Shown here piece after piece: positions 55,240 to 64,000 of a DNA stretch of 64,000 nucleotides; the stretch's first letter is position 1, and every line of letters starts with the position of its first letter. The DNA comes from Diphasiastrum complanatum (lineage: Eukaryota; Streptophyta; Lycopodiopsida; Lycopodiales; Lycopodiaceae), in assembly GCA_029204225.1 (NCBI GenBank), contig CM055111.1, positions 45,517,255 through 45,581,254 of the forward strand. The letters run 5' to 3'. The notes below the pieces were generated by a model. The model was not told the DNA's origin, did no database searches, and saw only the letters and a list, made by a program, of their open reading frames with translations. Made by a program: the position numbers and the translations under genes.

Positions 55240-57026
55240 GAACCTAATATCGGTTCAACACGACAGAATGATATCGGTAGAGGACAAAAGAAGAGTGCGC
55301 ACATTGATCCGATATCGCTAGGATGAGATTGAAATTTTCCGCTAGAACAAGTCAGAAGTGGGTGATATCGATTCAGCGCGCCTGAATGAATCCGACCATG
55401 CAATGTTTGGGAAGGCGTGCGTCGATTCGATATCGTGAGATAGAAAGAAAACAAAAAGACTAGTGAGTTCAGAATAAAATTTCACGGAATCGAAATATGG
55501 CAAGTGGTGACCATATTTATAGCCAATTCTTGATGATCACATCCATACATTTGTCAAGTAACGAATTGAGAAACACAGCCTATATTTATCCACCAATCAG
55601 AGTGAGACAAATTTGTATCTACGCCGAAATACATTAACTAGTCTATTACTACATTCAACGAATCATCATTAGCCCTGACCCTAGAATCAATACTTGCGCC
55701 GAAATACATTAAATATTCAATCAGTAGCCTCCTCGAATAATTATTAAACAAATAATAAATAAATGATAAATGGATATCATTGAAAAACGTGTACGAGGAG
55801 AATTATTACAATCTCTCGTCCTATTTAAACAAAGTAAAGATGAGATTTTTTTTTTTGAGATAATGTTCGTCGTTCATAAGGCGCTCCAATATAATTCTTC
55901 TACATATTAGATATTGGATCAAAGTGCATGGCGAAAGATGGTTATTCTCCATTTGGACTGCGCGCGTCAAATCACTATTGTAGGAACAATTTTTTTTTGA
56001 AATTCTAGAAACTATTGGACCCCATTATGCATGCTCAAAGCTTGATTCGATAAACTCTTCATACTGTCCAAGATTACGCAGAATTTATCGAGTCAAGCTT
56101 TGATCATTCATATTCAGTCCAATATCGGTTCAGCGCGCGAGAATAACACCTCTGATTTTCAAATGTTGTATATGCGCGTCGATTAGCTATCGGGTGAAAT
56201 ACTGGATATCGGATCAGTGCGCCTTTGGAGAAGACAGTGATTTTTCACTTGGATTGCGTGCGTCGAATCGCTATTGTAGGAAAAAAAAAGTTTTTCGAAT
56301 TTTTTTGAAATTATTGGAGTGTATTTTGCATGATCAAAACTTGATTCAGTAGACTCATCATTCTGTCCAAAGCTAAGGAGAATATATTAAATCAAGCTTT
56401 GATCATTCATATTATTTTTCAATATCGATTCAGCGCGCGAGAATAGAATCTCCAATTTTCACATGCAGTATATGCACATCAATTTGCTATTGGGTGAAAT
56501 AATGGCGGCTAGAATTTTACGAAATTATAATGATTGAATATAAAAAAAAATCAGATATTTATAATTTAACATTGTCAATTTCAGCAATAAATTGTAGATG
56601 TGACCATACTTTTGTAGCTTTAATTGTAGATGTGACCAAATTTTAGTTGAAATTAATTCTGTTTTATTCAATATCGACTAATCATTTTGATGATAGATGG
56701 ATATTTAATTTAATTTGATTGACAAGCCTCAGAGAAATCATCATCGTAATTTGAGCCTTGGACATCCAACCCACGACGTTTTCAATCATTTCAAATTTTT
56801 TCTATATATACTGATAGACGACGCTAAAATTCTTTTGCTTAAAGATAGCGATCTAGCGTGCTCGAGACAAACTTTTTATGAACCGCAATAACTCTCGCGC
56901 ATCTATTAGTATATATCAATTACTACCAACTATCGGTTTTGTAGAGCTCAGGTATCGGTTCAACGCACTCTATCTGACTTCTGATCCTGGGTTTACCTTC
57001 TTTGCGCGTTGATCCGATATTGGTCG
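55240..57026. repeat. Array of ATATCGGTTCAGCGCGC-type motifs
   Basis: About ten copies of a (G/A)ATATCG(G/A)TTCAGCGCGC-like word, some as (T)TGATCCGATATxG variants, occur at about 55,246, 55,304, 55,363, 55,420, 55,910, 56,120, 56,205, 56,420, 56,951 and 57,004. A companion word GCG(T/C)GCGTCGAxT accompanies several. The spacers are AT-rich, so the GC-rich words stand out. Spacing is irregular except for a tandem unit of about 294 bp. Repeated motifs of this kind are typical of transposase-binding subterminal repeats or of satellite decay; neither is shown here. Confidence 0.75.
55910..56510. repeat. Tandem duplication, unit about 294 bp, within the motif array
   Basis: Unit 1 (about 55,910-56,204) and unit 2 (about 56,205-56,510) share ATTGG(A)CTGCG(C)GCGTC-type starts, CTATTGTAGGAA, CATGCTCAAAGCTTGATTC against CATGATCAAAACTTGATTC, TCAAGCTTTGATCATTCAT, the motif with GCGCGCGAGAATA, and CTAT(C/T)GGGTGAAATA. 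Divergence is considerable, so the duplication is old. Confidence 0.75.
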
Positions 57027-57029
57027 TTA

Positions 57030-57500
57030 ATGGCGCAGACCAAGCAAACTGCATGAGGCCACCTTGGTGGAATACCAATCTCAGGAGCGGGACATGGAAG
57101 TCCACAACCACCACCTCGTCCACCACCACCTCCTCCTAGGCCAAGGGGCAGAAGAAGAGACCCACCCTGGCTCAAGGATATTCGGAAGCTACAAAAGACA
57201 AATAATCTTCTGATTTCGAAAGCTCACATACAGAGATCCATCAGGCAGGTTACAAGAAGTCTATCTGCAGATGTGAGATGGACTTTAACAGCAATTGAGG
57301 CACTGCACACTACATATGAGAATTTCTAGGTGAAATTTTTTTCTGATATTGTTGTTGCAGCTGTCCATGCCAAGAGGGTGACCATCATGCCCAAGGATTT
57401 CAAAATCGTGTTCAGGCTTCGGGACACATATGACAAATTTGCAGAATACTTTAGACCTGCTCCCTCCTCTCCTCCAAAGAAATATTTTTATATGGCATAA
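57030..57500 (+). pseudogene. Histone H3-like reading frame with two in-frame stops
   Basis: A single frame of 157 codons runs from ATG at 57,030 to TAA at 57,498. It begins MAQTKQTA, against MARTKQTAR in histone H3, and a TGA stands where Arg8 should be (57,054). A Gly- then Pro/Arg-rich tail follows (PPPRPPPPPPRPRGRRR). The histone fold aligns without gaps: WLKDIRKLQKTNNLLISKAH (alpha-N/alpha-1), QRSIRQVTRSLSADVRWTLT (loop 1), TAIEALHTTYENF, a TAG in place of a Leu codon (57,327), then VKFFSDIVVAAVHAKRVTIM, PKDFKIVFRLRD. HAKRVTIMPKD is identical to H3. The rest is very diverged, and Trp in loop 1 and KDF...RL recall centromeric H3. A 24-residue extension ends the frame. It has no intron. 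It may be a retroposed or captured pseudogene, or a diverged variant; RNA editing or readthrough is unproven. Confidence 0.8.
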
Positions 57501-57639
57501 CGTACCTTTACACCATTCAATCAAAATTGATAGTACTGAGGTAGATCGAATTGCAACATGTCTAGTTCTGATCGAATGTGATTGAGACACCAATCTTCTT
57601 CGACCTCAACCATTGCAAGAATGTTGTCATTTCTTCTCA
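57501..57639. other. Spacer between H3-like frame and minus-strand remnant
   Basis: No feature seen. Confidence 0.4.
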
Positions 57640-58760
57640 CTGTTATCTGAAGTTGCTCTTGAGGGTTTATACCAAAATCTTGATTAAGTGGCTTCTAAAT
57701 ATTTTTGCATCTAATCCATCTTCTATAATACGGCAGCAAAGTGAGCATTTGTTTTTCGATGTGATATCTAAATGTCATGGATGAGTAACATACTCTGCAC
57801 TCAACTTGCTGATTTTGTTTTGTATCCCAACCATCATCCAACAACTCGGCGATTATATCAACACTCAAGTCCTTACAAATAAACATTGTTTTCGTTCTCC
57901 AAACATTGCATTTGAAAAAAAAATCAACAAAAATAATAAAAGGTAGATACCAACTTAATCTATTATTTTTTGATCCAGTGCTACATTTTAATATACTCTG
58001 AATATAAATATATAGCCTAGATAAAAAACTTTCTGAAATTGCTGCATCAGGAGAAATCCATTCCTCACTCAAAAAATATGGTAGAGGATATGGCTCTAAT
58101 CTACCAACTGAACCATTTTAATCAGGAAAATATGTGTGATTATAAAAAAAAACTCCTGACTCTAAAAGTGATTTTGGAGAACGAGCTTTATATTGTAAAA
58201 TACCGATATCCAAATGTATGACATCGATTATTCCTGCAATCGATTGAACTGATTGCCATTCAACAAAATTTGATGGATACAAATCTGCAAAACCAACAAA
58301 AACATCTCAAGTAAAATATAATTTAAAGAAAATGCTAACTCTAAAGAAATTGAATCTGAAAACTTACAATTGAATTTCCTTCTATCATTTGGATTCAGAT
58401 CATGAATGTTAAGCTCATTGTGAAGATAAGCATGTTGAGCTAAAACTTCCATGATAGATTGACCAGCAGGTCATACTTTATCCATTATCCTGCCTTTCCA
58501 AGAGCTTCTATATATGTTATCCAATCTTTTTCTTTTCCGGAATGAGCCTTTTGTAGAGGGATGCATCAAGATCCATTGATATTTTCGATATATTCTTGGT
58601 ATCCATTGATCTTTTGCATTTTTTTCATTACAAATATTGATTGCATCAATGGTTCCTCTTGGTCTCCGATATGTGTAGCCATTAGTCGAAAATATGAGTA
58701 CGCAAGCTGAGAATGAAGAGAATGTAGAGATTGCGAGGTAAACCTAAGAATGACAATCCA
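57640..58760 (-). pseudogene. Unrecognised spliced coding remnant
   Basis: The minus strand shows protein-like sequence with intron signals. An upstream block after an acceptor-like TTCTTAG (about 58,740) reads HSQLAYSYFRLMATHIGDQE and, further on, KAHSGKEKDWITYIEALGKA. The next block reads MEVLAQHAYLHNELNIHDLN up to a donor AATT/GTAAGT at 58,367. An 83-nt intron ends TTGCAG at 58,285, and the frame goes on as LYPSNFVEWQSVQSIAGIID and ILQYKARSPKSLLESGVFFY. After a stop (about 58,120) it continues PYFLSEEWISPDAAISESFL to about 57,675. At least three stops or frame changes interrupt it. I cannot name the family. It looks like a host gene or captured gene rather than a retroelement. Confidence 0.45.
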
Positions 58761-58869
58761 AAATAAGAGATAGAATGAAAATGAGAGGTATACCTATGAA
58801 TGACCAGAAGTTCCTAAACTACAAGGATTAGTTAACCACAGTTTATGACTATCTACGTCAAATCAACCT

Positions 58870-60254
58870 TGAGTGAACAATGATGGGCAACATAAGAGTA
58901 TTCGGGTAGTAACTATGGTCCAATCACAATTGTTTGTTCTGCCCGACGGGATATTTGAAAATCACAAAAATTTGGCCAGAAAAGTTAAATACAATTTTCG
59001 CCCATCAACCACTATTACAGTTCGTCACAGATGGACACCATTCATTGGGACACATAAGCGTTGAAAGCGTGCGAAGTCAAAAACAACATCTTGACAAAGG
59101 GCCCATTTTGAGTTCTAATATCCCCTAATGTTGCTTGTTCAGAGGATGACCGATCACGGCTTGAGGTAGTAACCTTATTCGGAAGATCAGCTCGATCTGA
59201 GCGACAACAAGAATTAGCCAGAGAGCCCGCTATATTACCAACAGTGGTCATTGAGCTATCCAAGAAGCTCGACCAAATGAGAAAACACGAGAACAATTAT
59301 GGAAAACACAAATGGAGTTGCTTAACCAGCAATACCAGCAACAGATGGAGAAACTCACGAAAGAGTTTCAAAACTACCCTGAAGTCTATCCAAAGAAGTA
59401 TGCCTGGTCAGCCAAACCCTGCACAGGTAACTTATAAACGAAAACCAATATGGTGCCCACACTGCTTGGCTATGCATCCTGCTGAGGTTTGTCCTTCGTA
59501 TCAGCCTATCCAAGCACATGCCATCCAAAAATAGGAACAACAACCGTCTTAATCTGGACATTCCTTGCATTATCATGAATACCCACCAGAAAGTCCAGAA
59601 CCACTAGCCATACAAGATGGCTATGCCATTATGCAAGGGCCATTGAACACCAGATGTTTCATCTGTGGTGAAACCAGCCACTTCATGGTTGATTGTCCAG
59701 TCAAGACCAGGTACCACACTGAATGTCCCGACTATGTCAGAAACTACAGTTTCAAAGACTGTCCAAAACAACCCAACAAGGTCCTACCTGCCCGACATGT
59801 TAGTTATGACTCCTGATAGGATCCTCACGACAACACCCCACGAGCACCATAACAACCAATAGTTCAACCTACTGCTCAATCGAGAAGTTACTTGTGAACT
59901 TCTACACCACCACGCCATTTACCATATCAATAATCGCACATAGAAGCCATATGAAATGAGTTATTGCAAGACGTCGAGGAAACCGATATTCTATCATCTG
60001 CTACTATTCCCAGACAAGAGCACCCTCCCCAGGGAATTGACATTTTCTCCCCTCTCCTGCAACCTCAGTTCTATATGATGATCTACATTATGATGAGATT
60101 TCCACCACCTGCACATCACGACACCACTTTGAGAAATATGAAATCTAAACAGAGGTTCACTAATGAATCTCATGATCCGAAGGATACTAATGGTAATAAT
60201 ACCTTCTCCTCCGATGTATTTCAAGCTCTATCTTACGACATCTGCTATCAATGA
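58870..60254 (+). pseudogene. Gag-like remnant with two zinc-knuckle regions
   Basis: Plus-strand frames read a Gln/Lys coiled segment (EQLWKTQMELLNQQYQQQME; about 59,285-59,400), a Cys/His cluster WCPHCLAMHPAEVCPS (about 59,450-59,500), then MHYHEYPPESPEPLAIQDGY at 59,565 and the knuckle RCFICGETSHFMVDCPVKT with a second cluster ECPDYVRNYSFKDCPKQ (59,650-59,770). A further frame at 59,964-60,254 (DILSSATIPRQEHPPQGIDI) may be the Gag tail. Stops and frame shifts are common. The knuckle block is shared with 40,700-41,100. No pol is adjacent. It is probably Gag of a gypsy-type element. Confidence 0.65.
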
Positions 60255-60700
60255 TGGTAGATTTTAGTGTTACCAACCCCACCTTGTTTTGACAAGGGCC
60301 TGTCAGAGTAAGTCTACAAACAATGAAAAATTGCAATTGTCAAGATAAATTATCAATGTTGATGAATGCAAGTTTTGTTCTCGACAAGTGTCATACTGTT
60401 CTCACTCTCTGTACCGTTTGTTTATTTCCTTGTTTCTCTTCACCTATTTTGTGTGATTGATTTTTGCATGAGAAATAGCTACTACACGAGAGTCCTCCAT
60501 AGAGCATCTTCAGAACACATTTCATTCACCTATCCATCTTCAGCTCACCTTGCACAAAGTTTACAATATTTGAGCATACTGAAAATTTGCAAAGTACATA
60601 TCACGTTAGAGTTGATTCCTGCATCTCATTGTCATATTCATTTTTGAGTCAACTACAACAAGATCAAAACAAATTTAGTTAAAATTTGTTCAATCTTTAG
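60255..60700. other. Spacer inside the plus-strand remnant
   Basis: AT-rich; a 93-residue frame (60,366-60,647) has no recognised content. Confidence 0.4.
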
Positions 60701-61900
60701 TCCAGTCGCATGTTCAATGTGTCTCAACTACGTGTTCCACCGATCCAATCTTGAGCATGAACAGTTACCAGCAACAACATCCCCACCAACAGATTTTTTT
60801 TTGGGGGGGAGAGAGTGGATATGCAGGCATCCACTGGAGCAGCCACATCGCCAGCAATACCATCAACAAGATCGACAACCGAGGTCACGAACCAAAGAGG
60901 ATAAAGACAAGGCTAAGCAAGTAGATGGGCAATCCAAAGCAACTCAATTAAAAGAAGTATCCCAGTCACGACGAAGATCCTTCAGAAAAGGGAAACACAA
61001 GCATTGGAAAATCAGTCTCCTTCTTCAACCAGCCTCTTGCCATACTTTTTCACCCATTGTCATGCCTATGGCCCACACTATCTACCATTGTCACTACCAC
61101 CACCACCCTTCCTTCCATCTATTTGTTTATCATCCGTTCACTGTTCTTCTGAAAAATTTCCAGTTTTTGATAGTCTTGCCGAAGCGGCTAAAAGATCATT
61201 GCAAGTGTCTTGCAGAGACCAACTACCACCTACATGGGTTGTTCAGCGGAAAAGACCTAAGAAGCAGACAAAGTAGCTAGAAGAAATAAAGAGGAAGATC
61301 CAAGAAGATGAGGAGGAAAGGACAAAGCTTAAGCAACAGATGAGTGAGATCGATCTTGATCAAAAGTGACTATCTGGAGCAATGATAGTTGAATCCCCTC
61401 TCATGAAGCCCAAAGAGATCCAAAAATAATGGATCAAAAGAAAGAGCTACAAAAAAAGAAAGATGAAGACAACCATGAACCTACAAAACAAAGCGAGCTC
61501 CTCACCCAATGAGTGGTGGTCGAAGCTCAACATTGCAAGGGTCCAAGGATACAACTATAGAACTATCAATTCCTTCACCCTGCCACCAAGCCTTCATCAT
61601 GTTTCCTTACCGTTACCAAACCGTCCATCCAAATCTGTTCCTACCACTAATTTTTTGATGATGAGTCCATCCCCTTGAGACTGATAGTTGAAGTATGTGC
61701 AATTTGCAAAATGAAGGTTTTCCTTGAGACTGGAACTTCAACTGAGAGAAGAACCATGGAAACACCCAGAAGCAAATGGAGGATACAGACCTCCCAGAAG
61801 TTAGAATCTGCCAAGAAACCAAAGATGAGACCGTCAATGGCAGATACAAGTGACCAAACAAAGAGACATGAGGTAAGCACTCAAGCATGCAAGTTGTGAA
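60701..61900 (+). pseudogene. Unrecognised plus-strand coding remnant, Gln/Lys-rich
   Basis: Frames read HPLEQPHRQQYHQQDRQPRS then TKEDKDKAKQVDGQSKATQL (60,820-60,960), a histidine- and proline-containing segment (FFTHCHAYGPHYLPLSLPPP) ending SLAEAAKRSLQVSCRDQLPP and WVVQRKRPKKQTK (61,004-61,276), a charged coiled stretch (KRKIQEDEEERTKLKQQMSE) and, at 61,675-61,899, LIVEVCAICKMKVFLETGTS. A T7/G7 run at about 60,801-60,815 disturbs the frame. Orientation and position suggest that it belongs with the gag-like remnant before it. No function assigned. Confidence 0.35.
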
Positions 61901-62095
61901 GCTACTGGGAGCTCTCCAATTTTGAGAATGTCAACCACTTGTAGCAATAAGACATTCTGGTTACATTGCGGCAGATTGCGAAAAGCAGTTTGTGATAAAG
62001 ACTGGCAAAAATAAGCACTTGGTTTTACGCAAACAAATGAGTATCTTTGCTTTTCCAAGTGATGATCAAAGATGCCAACACAAAGCAGAACAATA

Positions 62096-63429
62096 TCATT
62101 TGACATGAGTTGCAGTGGGTCCTACAACAACAATCTTCTTAGCTAACATTTTAATGTTGTTGGTCATCTCGTCCGATGTTCGGAACAAGTGCATCATGCT
62201 TTGTTGGATATGAAGATCATAAGCATGGACTTTACCAACAATTTTCTTGGCTTTCAAGGAAAATTGTTGATACCACCTGTATAAATTTTTTTTTTCTTCT
62301 TCATCCGCATCTGTGGCCTCATCATCAATCTCTTTGTCTTTGTCTTGCATTTGTGTGTCGAAGATGGTGTCTTCGTCATCCATGGATGTAGAGCTCTTTG
62401 GCTTATGAGAAGACCCATCTGTGACTGGAATGATGGCCAAACTGTCGAGCGTAGTGGAGGGTTCAGGTAGTAGCATCCGACTCTGTTTCCTTTGGGACTT
62501 CTACTGTGTCGACCTCCATTGCTACAGTAGTTGTTGGCTGGACTTGCAAAATAGAGGTGTTCTATAGGAGACTAGATAAAGCAATTTTGGTTTTCATAAG
62601 CATCCTTCTGCCAATACACCCTGTTCTGTTTCAGTCAGCATGCCGAAATGTTCACATAGTCGTGAGATATGTGCTCCCATTACAGCAAACTTTTTGTGCT
62701 TTATCCAGTGCAGAAATGCTTTGTAGGCAATGGTTCCAAAGCAAACTGGCTGGCCTGCCAATGCATCCACCAAGTATCCGAAATTCTGAGTTGAAATAGT
62801 GGCATCAGCATCAGTGATGAGCAATACTTGATTGGAATACTTGCAGAAAAACTTCAGTTGCACATCCTTCACCATCGTGATTTTGTACCCTTTGCTTGGT
62901 ACATAACAATTCGACAAAAATATGTCACTTCATCAATGGAGTCCTTGGACGTTGGATTGGTAGTGGCAGTCCAAGGGCTTTAGAGGAAACCACTTCATTG
63001 ATTGTGAAGGTGTTATTACATAATGCTATTTTGAAGTCAGACTCAGCCACTGTGTGAATGGAATTCACAAAATCAGTGATGATCTCTTGTACGACAATGG
63101 ATGGGTCTACTTTGAGATCACCCAACTTGCATCAATTTAGTAAGGACTTGATTGTCGCAAGTCAGATTGAAGTTCAAATTTTCCAGCTGATAATAGAGCT
63201 GGTGCTTGCACTCAAATCCATATTGCTCGGCAAATTTGCAAGATAGAAGGCAAAAGCAATCATAAACGTGAGAGCCAGACGTGAGGGATGGAGGGCGAGA
63301 GCAAATGAGTATGAAAGAGTGAGAGTAAAACGAAAGTGTAAGGTCAAAATAGAAAATTACAATGTTATACGATGACACAGTGGAGACGATGACCGCGTGG
63401 CAACTTGATTTGACATCTGTCAAATTCAT
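62096..63429 (-). pseudogene. Extra ORF downstream of gypsy integrase, degraded
   Basis: The minus-strand frames in order are: 63,118-63,429, whose second half reads KFAEQYGFECKHQLYYQLEN and NQVLTKLMQVG; 62,925-63,125 (DPSIVVQEIITDFVNSIHTV, INEVVSSKALGLPLPIQRPR); 62,594-62,917 (GYLVDALAGQPVCFGTIAYK, FAVMGAHISRLCEHFGMLTE); and 62,096-62,476, acidic (DEDTIFDTQMQDKDKEIDDE) then AKKIVGKVHAYDLHIQQSMM. It lies downstream of a minus-strand integrase finger at 63,758-64,000, like the pair at 34,204-38,140. The general layout (folded N-terminal part, acidic linker, helical tail) fits extra ORFs of plant gypsy elements. Confidence 0.5.
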
Positions 63430-63757
63430 GAATAAAAAGCAGTATCTTTACCAATCTTCGAGATGGATAAAGAGATAATCTTAATTAGCTTAAGACTGTT
63501 AAAATTTAAATAATAATAAAATATCACGTCTACATAGCCTTCTACGTAGTCATAAATGTAGACATAAATATGAATGACATATGAAAACACGTGTACATTT
63601 ATACATTTAATAGAAGGAATTTACCAAATATAAAAAGTAAATAATGAATAAAATATTAAATAATAATTAAGTAACAAATATATATATAAAAAAAAAACAA
63701 AAATTCGGAGTAGATCTTTGAAAGATATTCGAAAGATTCTCCCCTCGAAGTCTTTCG
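63430..63757. other. AT-rich spacer
   Basis: Very AT-rich, with A runs and TAATAATTAA-type words. No gene or LTR edge seen. A complete integrase should occupy part of this interval if the element were intact, so the core appears deleted. Confidence 0.45.
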
Positions 63758-64000
63758 TTAGAGATAATATTTCTTCAGTCTAGAACCGTTAATACACCTT
63801 GGCAATAATTCACCTTCCATTTCAAATGCAAGTGGTATGATTGGCGTCAATGACCAATTCATAAATTTGGTTGGTTTACCAGATCTTTGGCATGGATCAC
63901 AAGATCGAATATAAATAGAGGCATCTTCAAACATGGTAGGCCACCAATATTTGGCAGTCATAATCTTATTAATAGTGTTCTTCATGGCAAAATGTCCACT
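63758..64000 (-). pseudogene. gypsy integrase zinc finger, cut by window end
   Basis: The minus-strand frame reads SGHFAMKNTINKIMTAKYWW, then DASIYIRSCDPCQRSGKP. This is the H2C2 integrase finger with the CDPCQR pair and conserved WWP. The first His lies close to the window end. It differs from family G (CDVCQRARRPT), so it belongs to another gypsy family. It ends in an unrelated frame after PIIPLAFEME. Confidence 0.85.

Noticed and set aside
55068-55454. 128-residue minus-strand ORF
   Set aside because: It overlies the motif array and has no protein-like motif.
57030-57500. Calling the H3-like frame a true centromeric H3 gene
   Set aside because: Two in-frame stops and strong divergence; the CENH3-like residues are suggestive only, and loop 1 has H3 length.
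56923-57593. Minus-strand ORFs opposite the H3-like frame
   Set aside because: They are shadows of the histone frame and of its Pro-rich tail.

Overview
This is a nuclear segment of a land plant with a large, repeat-rich, AT-rich genome. The evidence is plant LTR retrotransposons (Ty3/gypsy and Ty1/copia) in many decayed copies, initiator-Met-type primer binding sites, long microsatellites, GT-AG introns and one intact gene of a plant-specific PHD-type zinc-finger family. Nothing in the sequence fixes the species; a fern, other seed-free plant or gymnosperm is only a guess from the repeat style.

Layout. 1-3.08 kb: minus-strand gypsy remnant (gag, RT, RNase H, integrase; family G). 3.08-8.41 kb: minus-strand chromodomain gypsy element (chromovirus) with its 919-bp 5' LTR, primer binding site and a stump of the 3' LTR. 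8.41-12.07 kb: two family-G pol remnants on opposite strands, separated by an LTR fragment of 'family T'. 12.07-13.16 kb: plus-strand fragment of the family-T ORF. 13.16-15.80 kb: 5' half of a minus-strand copia element with its LTR. 15.87-17.3 kb: further gypsy and copia fragments. 17.7-29.6 kb: a copia nest. A 5.17-kb element C with two LTRs and an exact 5-bp target duplication sits inside a decayed repeat (D1), whose unoccupied paralogue (D2) lies at 26.25-27.47 kb; the 5' end of another minus-strand copia (E) follows. 29.6-34 kb: gypsy LTR, tandemly repeated leader, the family-T ORFs and a family-T LTR. 34.2-41.1 kb: minus-strand gypsy remnant with gag knuckle, protease, integrase end and a long extra reading frame after the integrase, interrupted by a 1-kb repeat insertion.

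41.4-49.9 kb is the most gene-like, least retrotransposon-rich part. It holds a hairpin tandem repeat, an endonuclease/exonuclease/phosphatase-type fragment, the intact two-exon zinc-finger gene (47,230-47,994) and a stack of GC-rich tandem duplications. 50.99-53.9 kb: minus-strand copia element (F) with one LTR and no integrase, RT or RNase H. 55.2-57.03 kb: an array of a GATATCGGTTCAGCGCGC-like motif leading straight into a histone H3-like reading frame (57,030-57,500) that carries two in-frame stops. 57.6-58.76 kb: unrecognised, apparently spliced minus-strand coding remnant. 58.9-61.9 kb: plus-strand gag-like remnant. 62.1-64 kb: minus-strand gypsy extra ORF and integrase finger, running off the window.

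Nearly all coding sequence here is retroelement-derived and broken. The PHD-type gene is the only one that looks functional. The histone H3-like frame, the motif array before it, and the unassigned ORFs carried by the gypsy families are the parts most worth following up.
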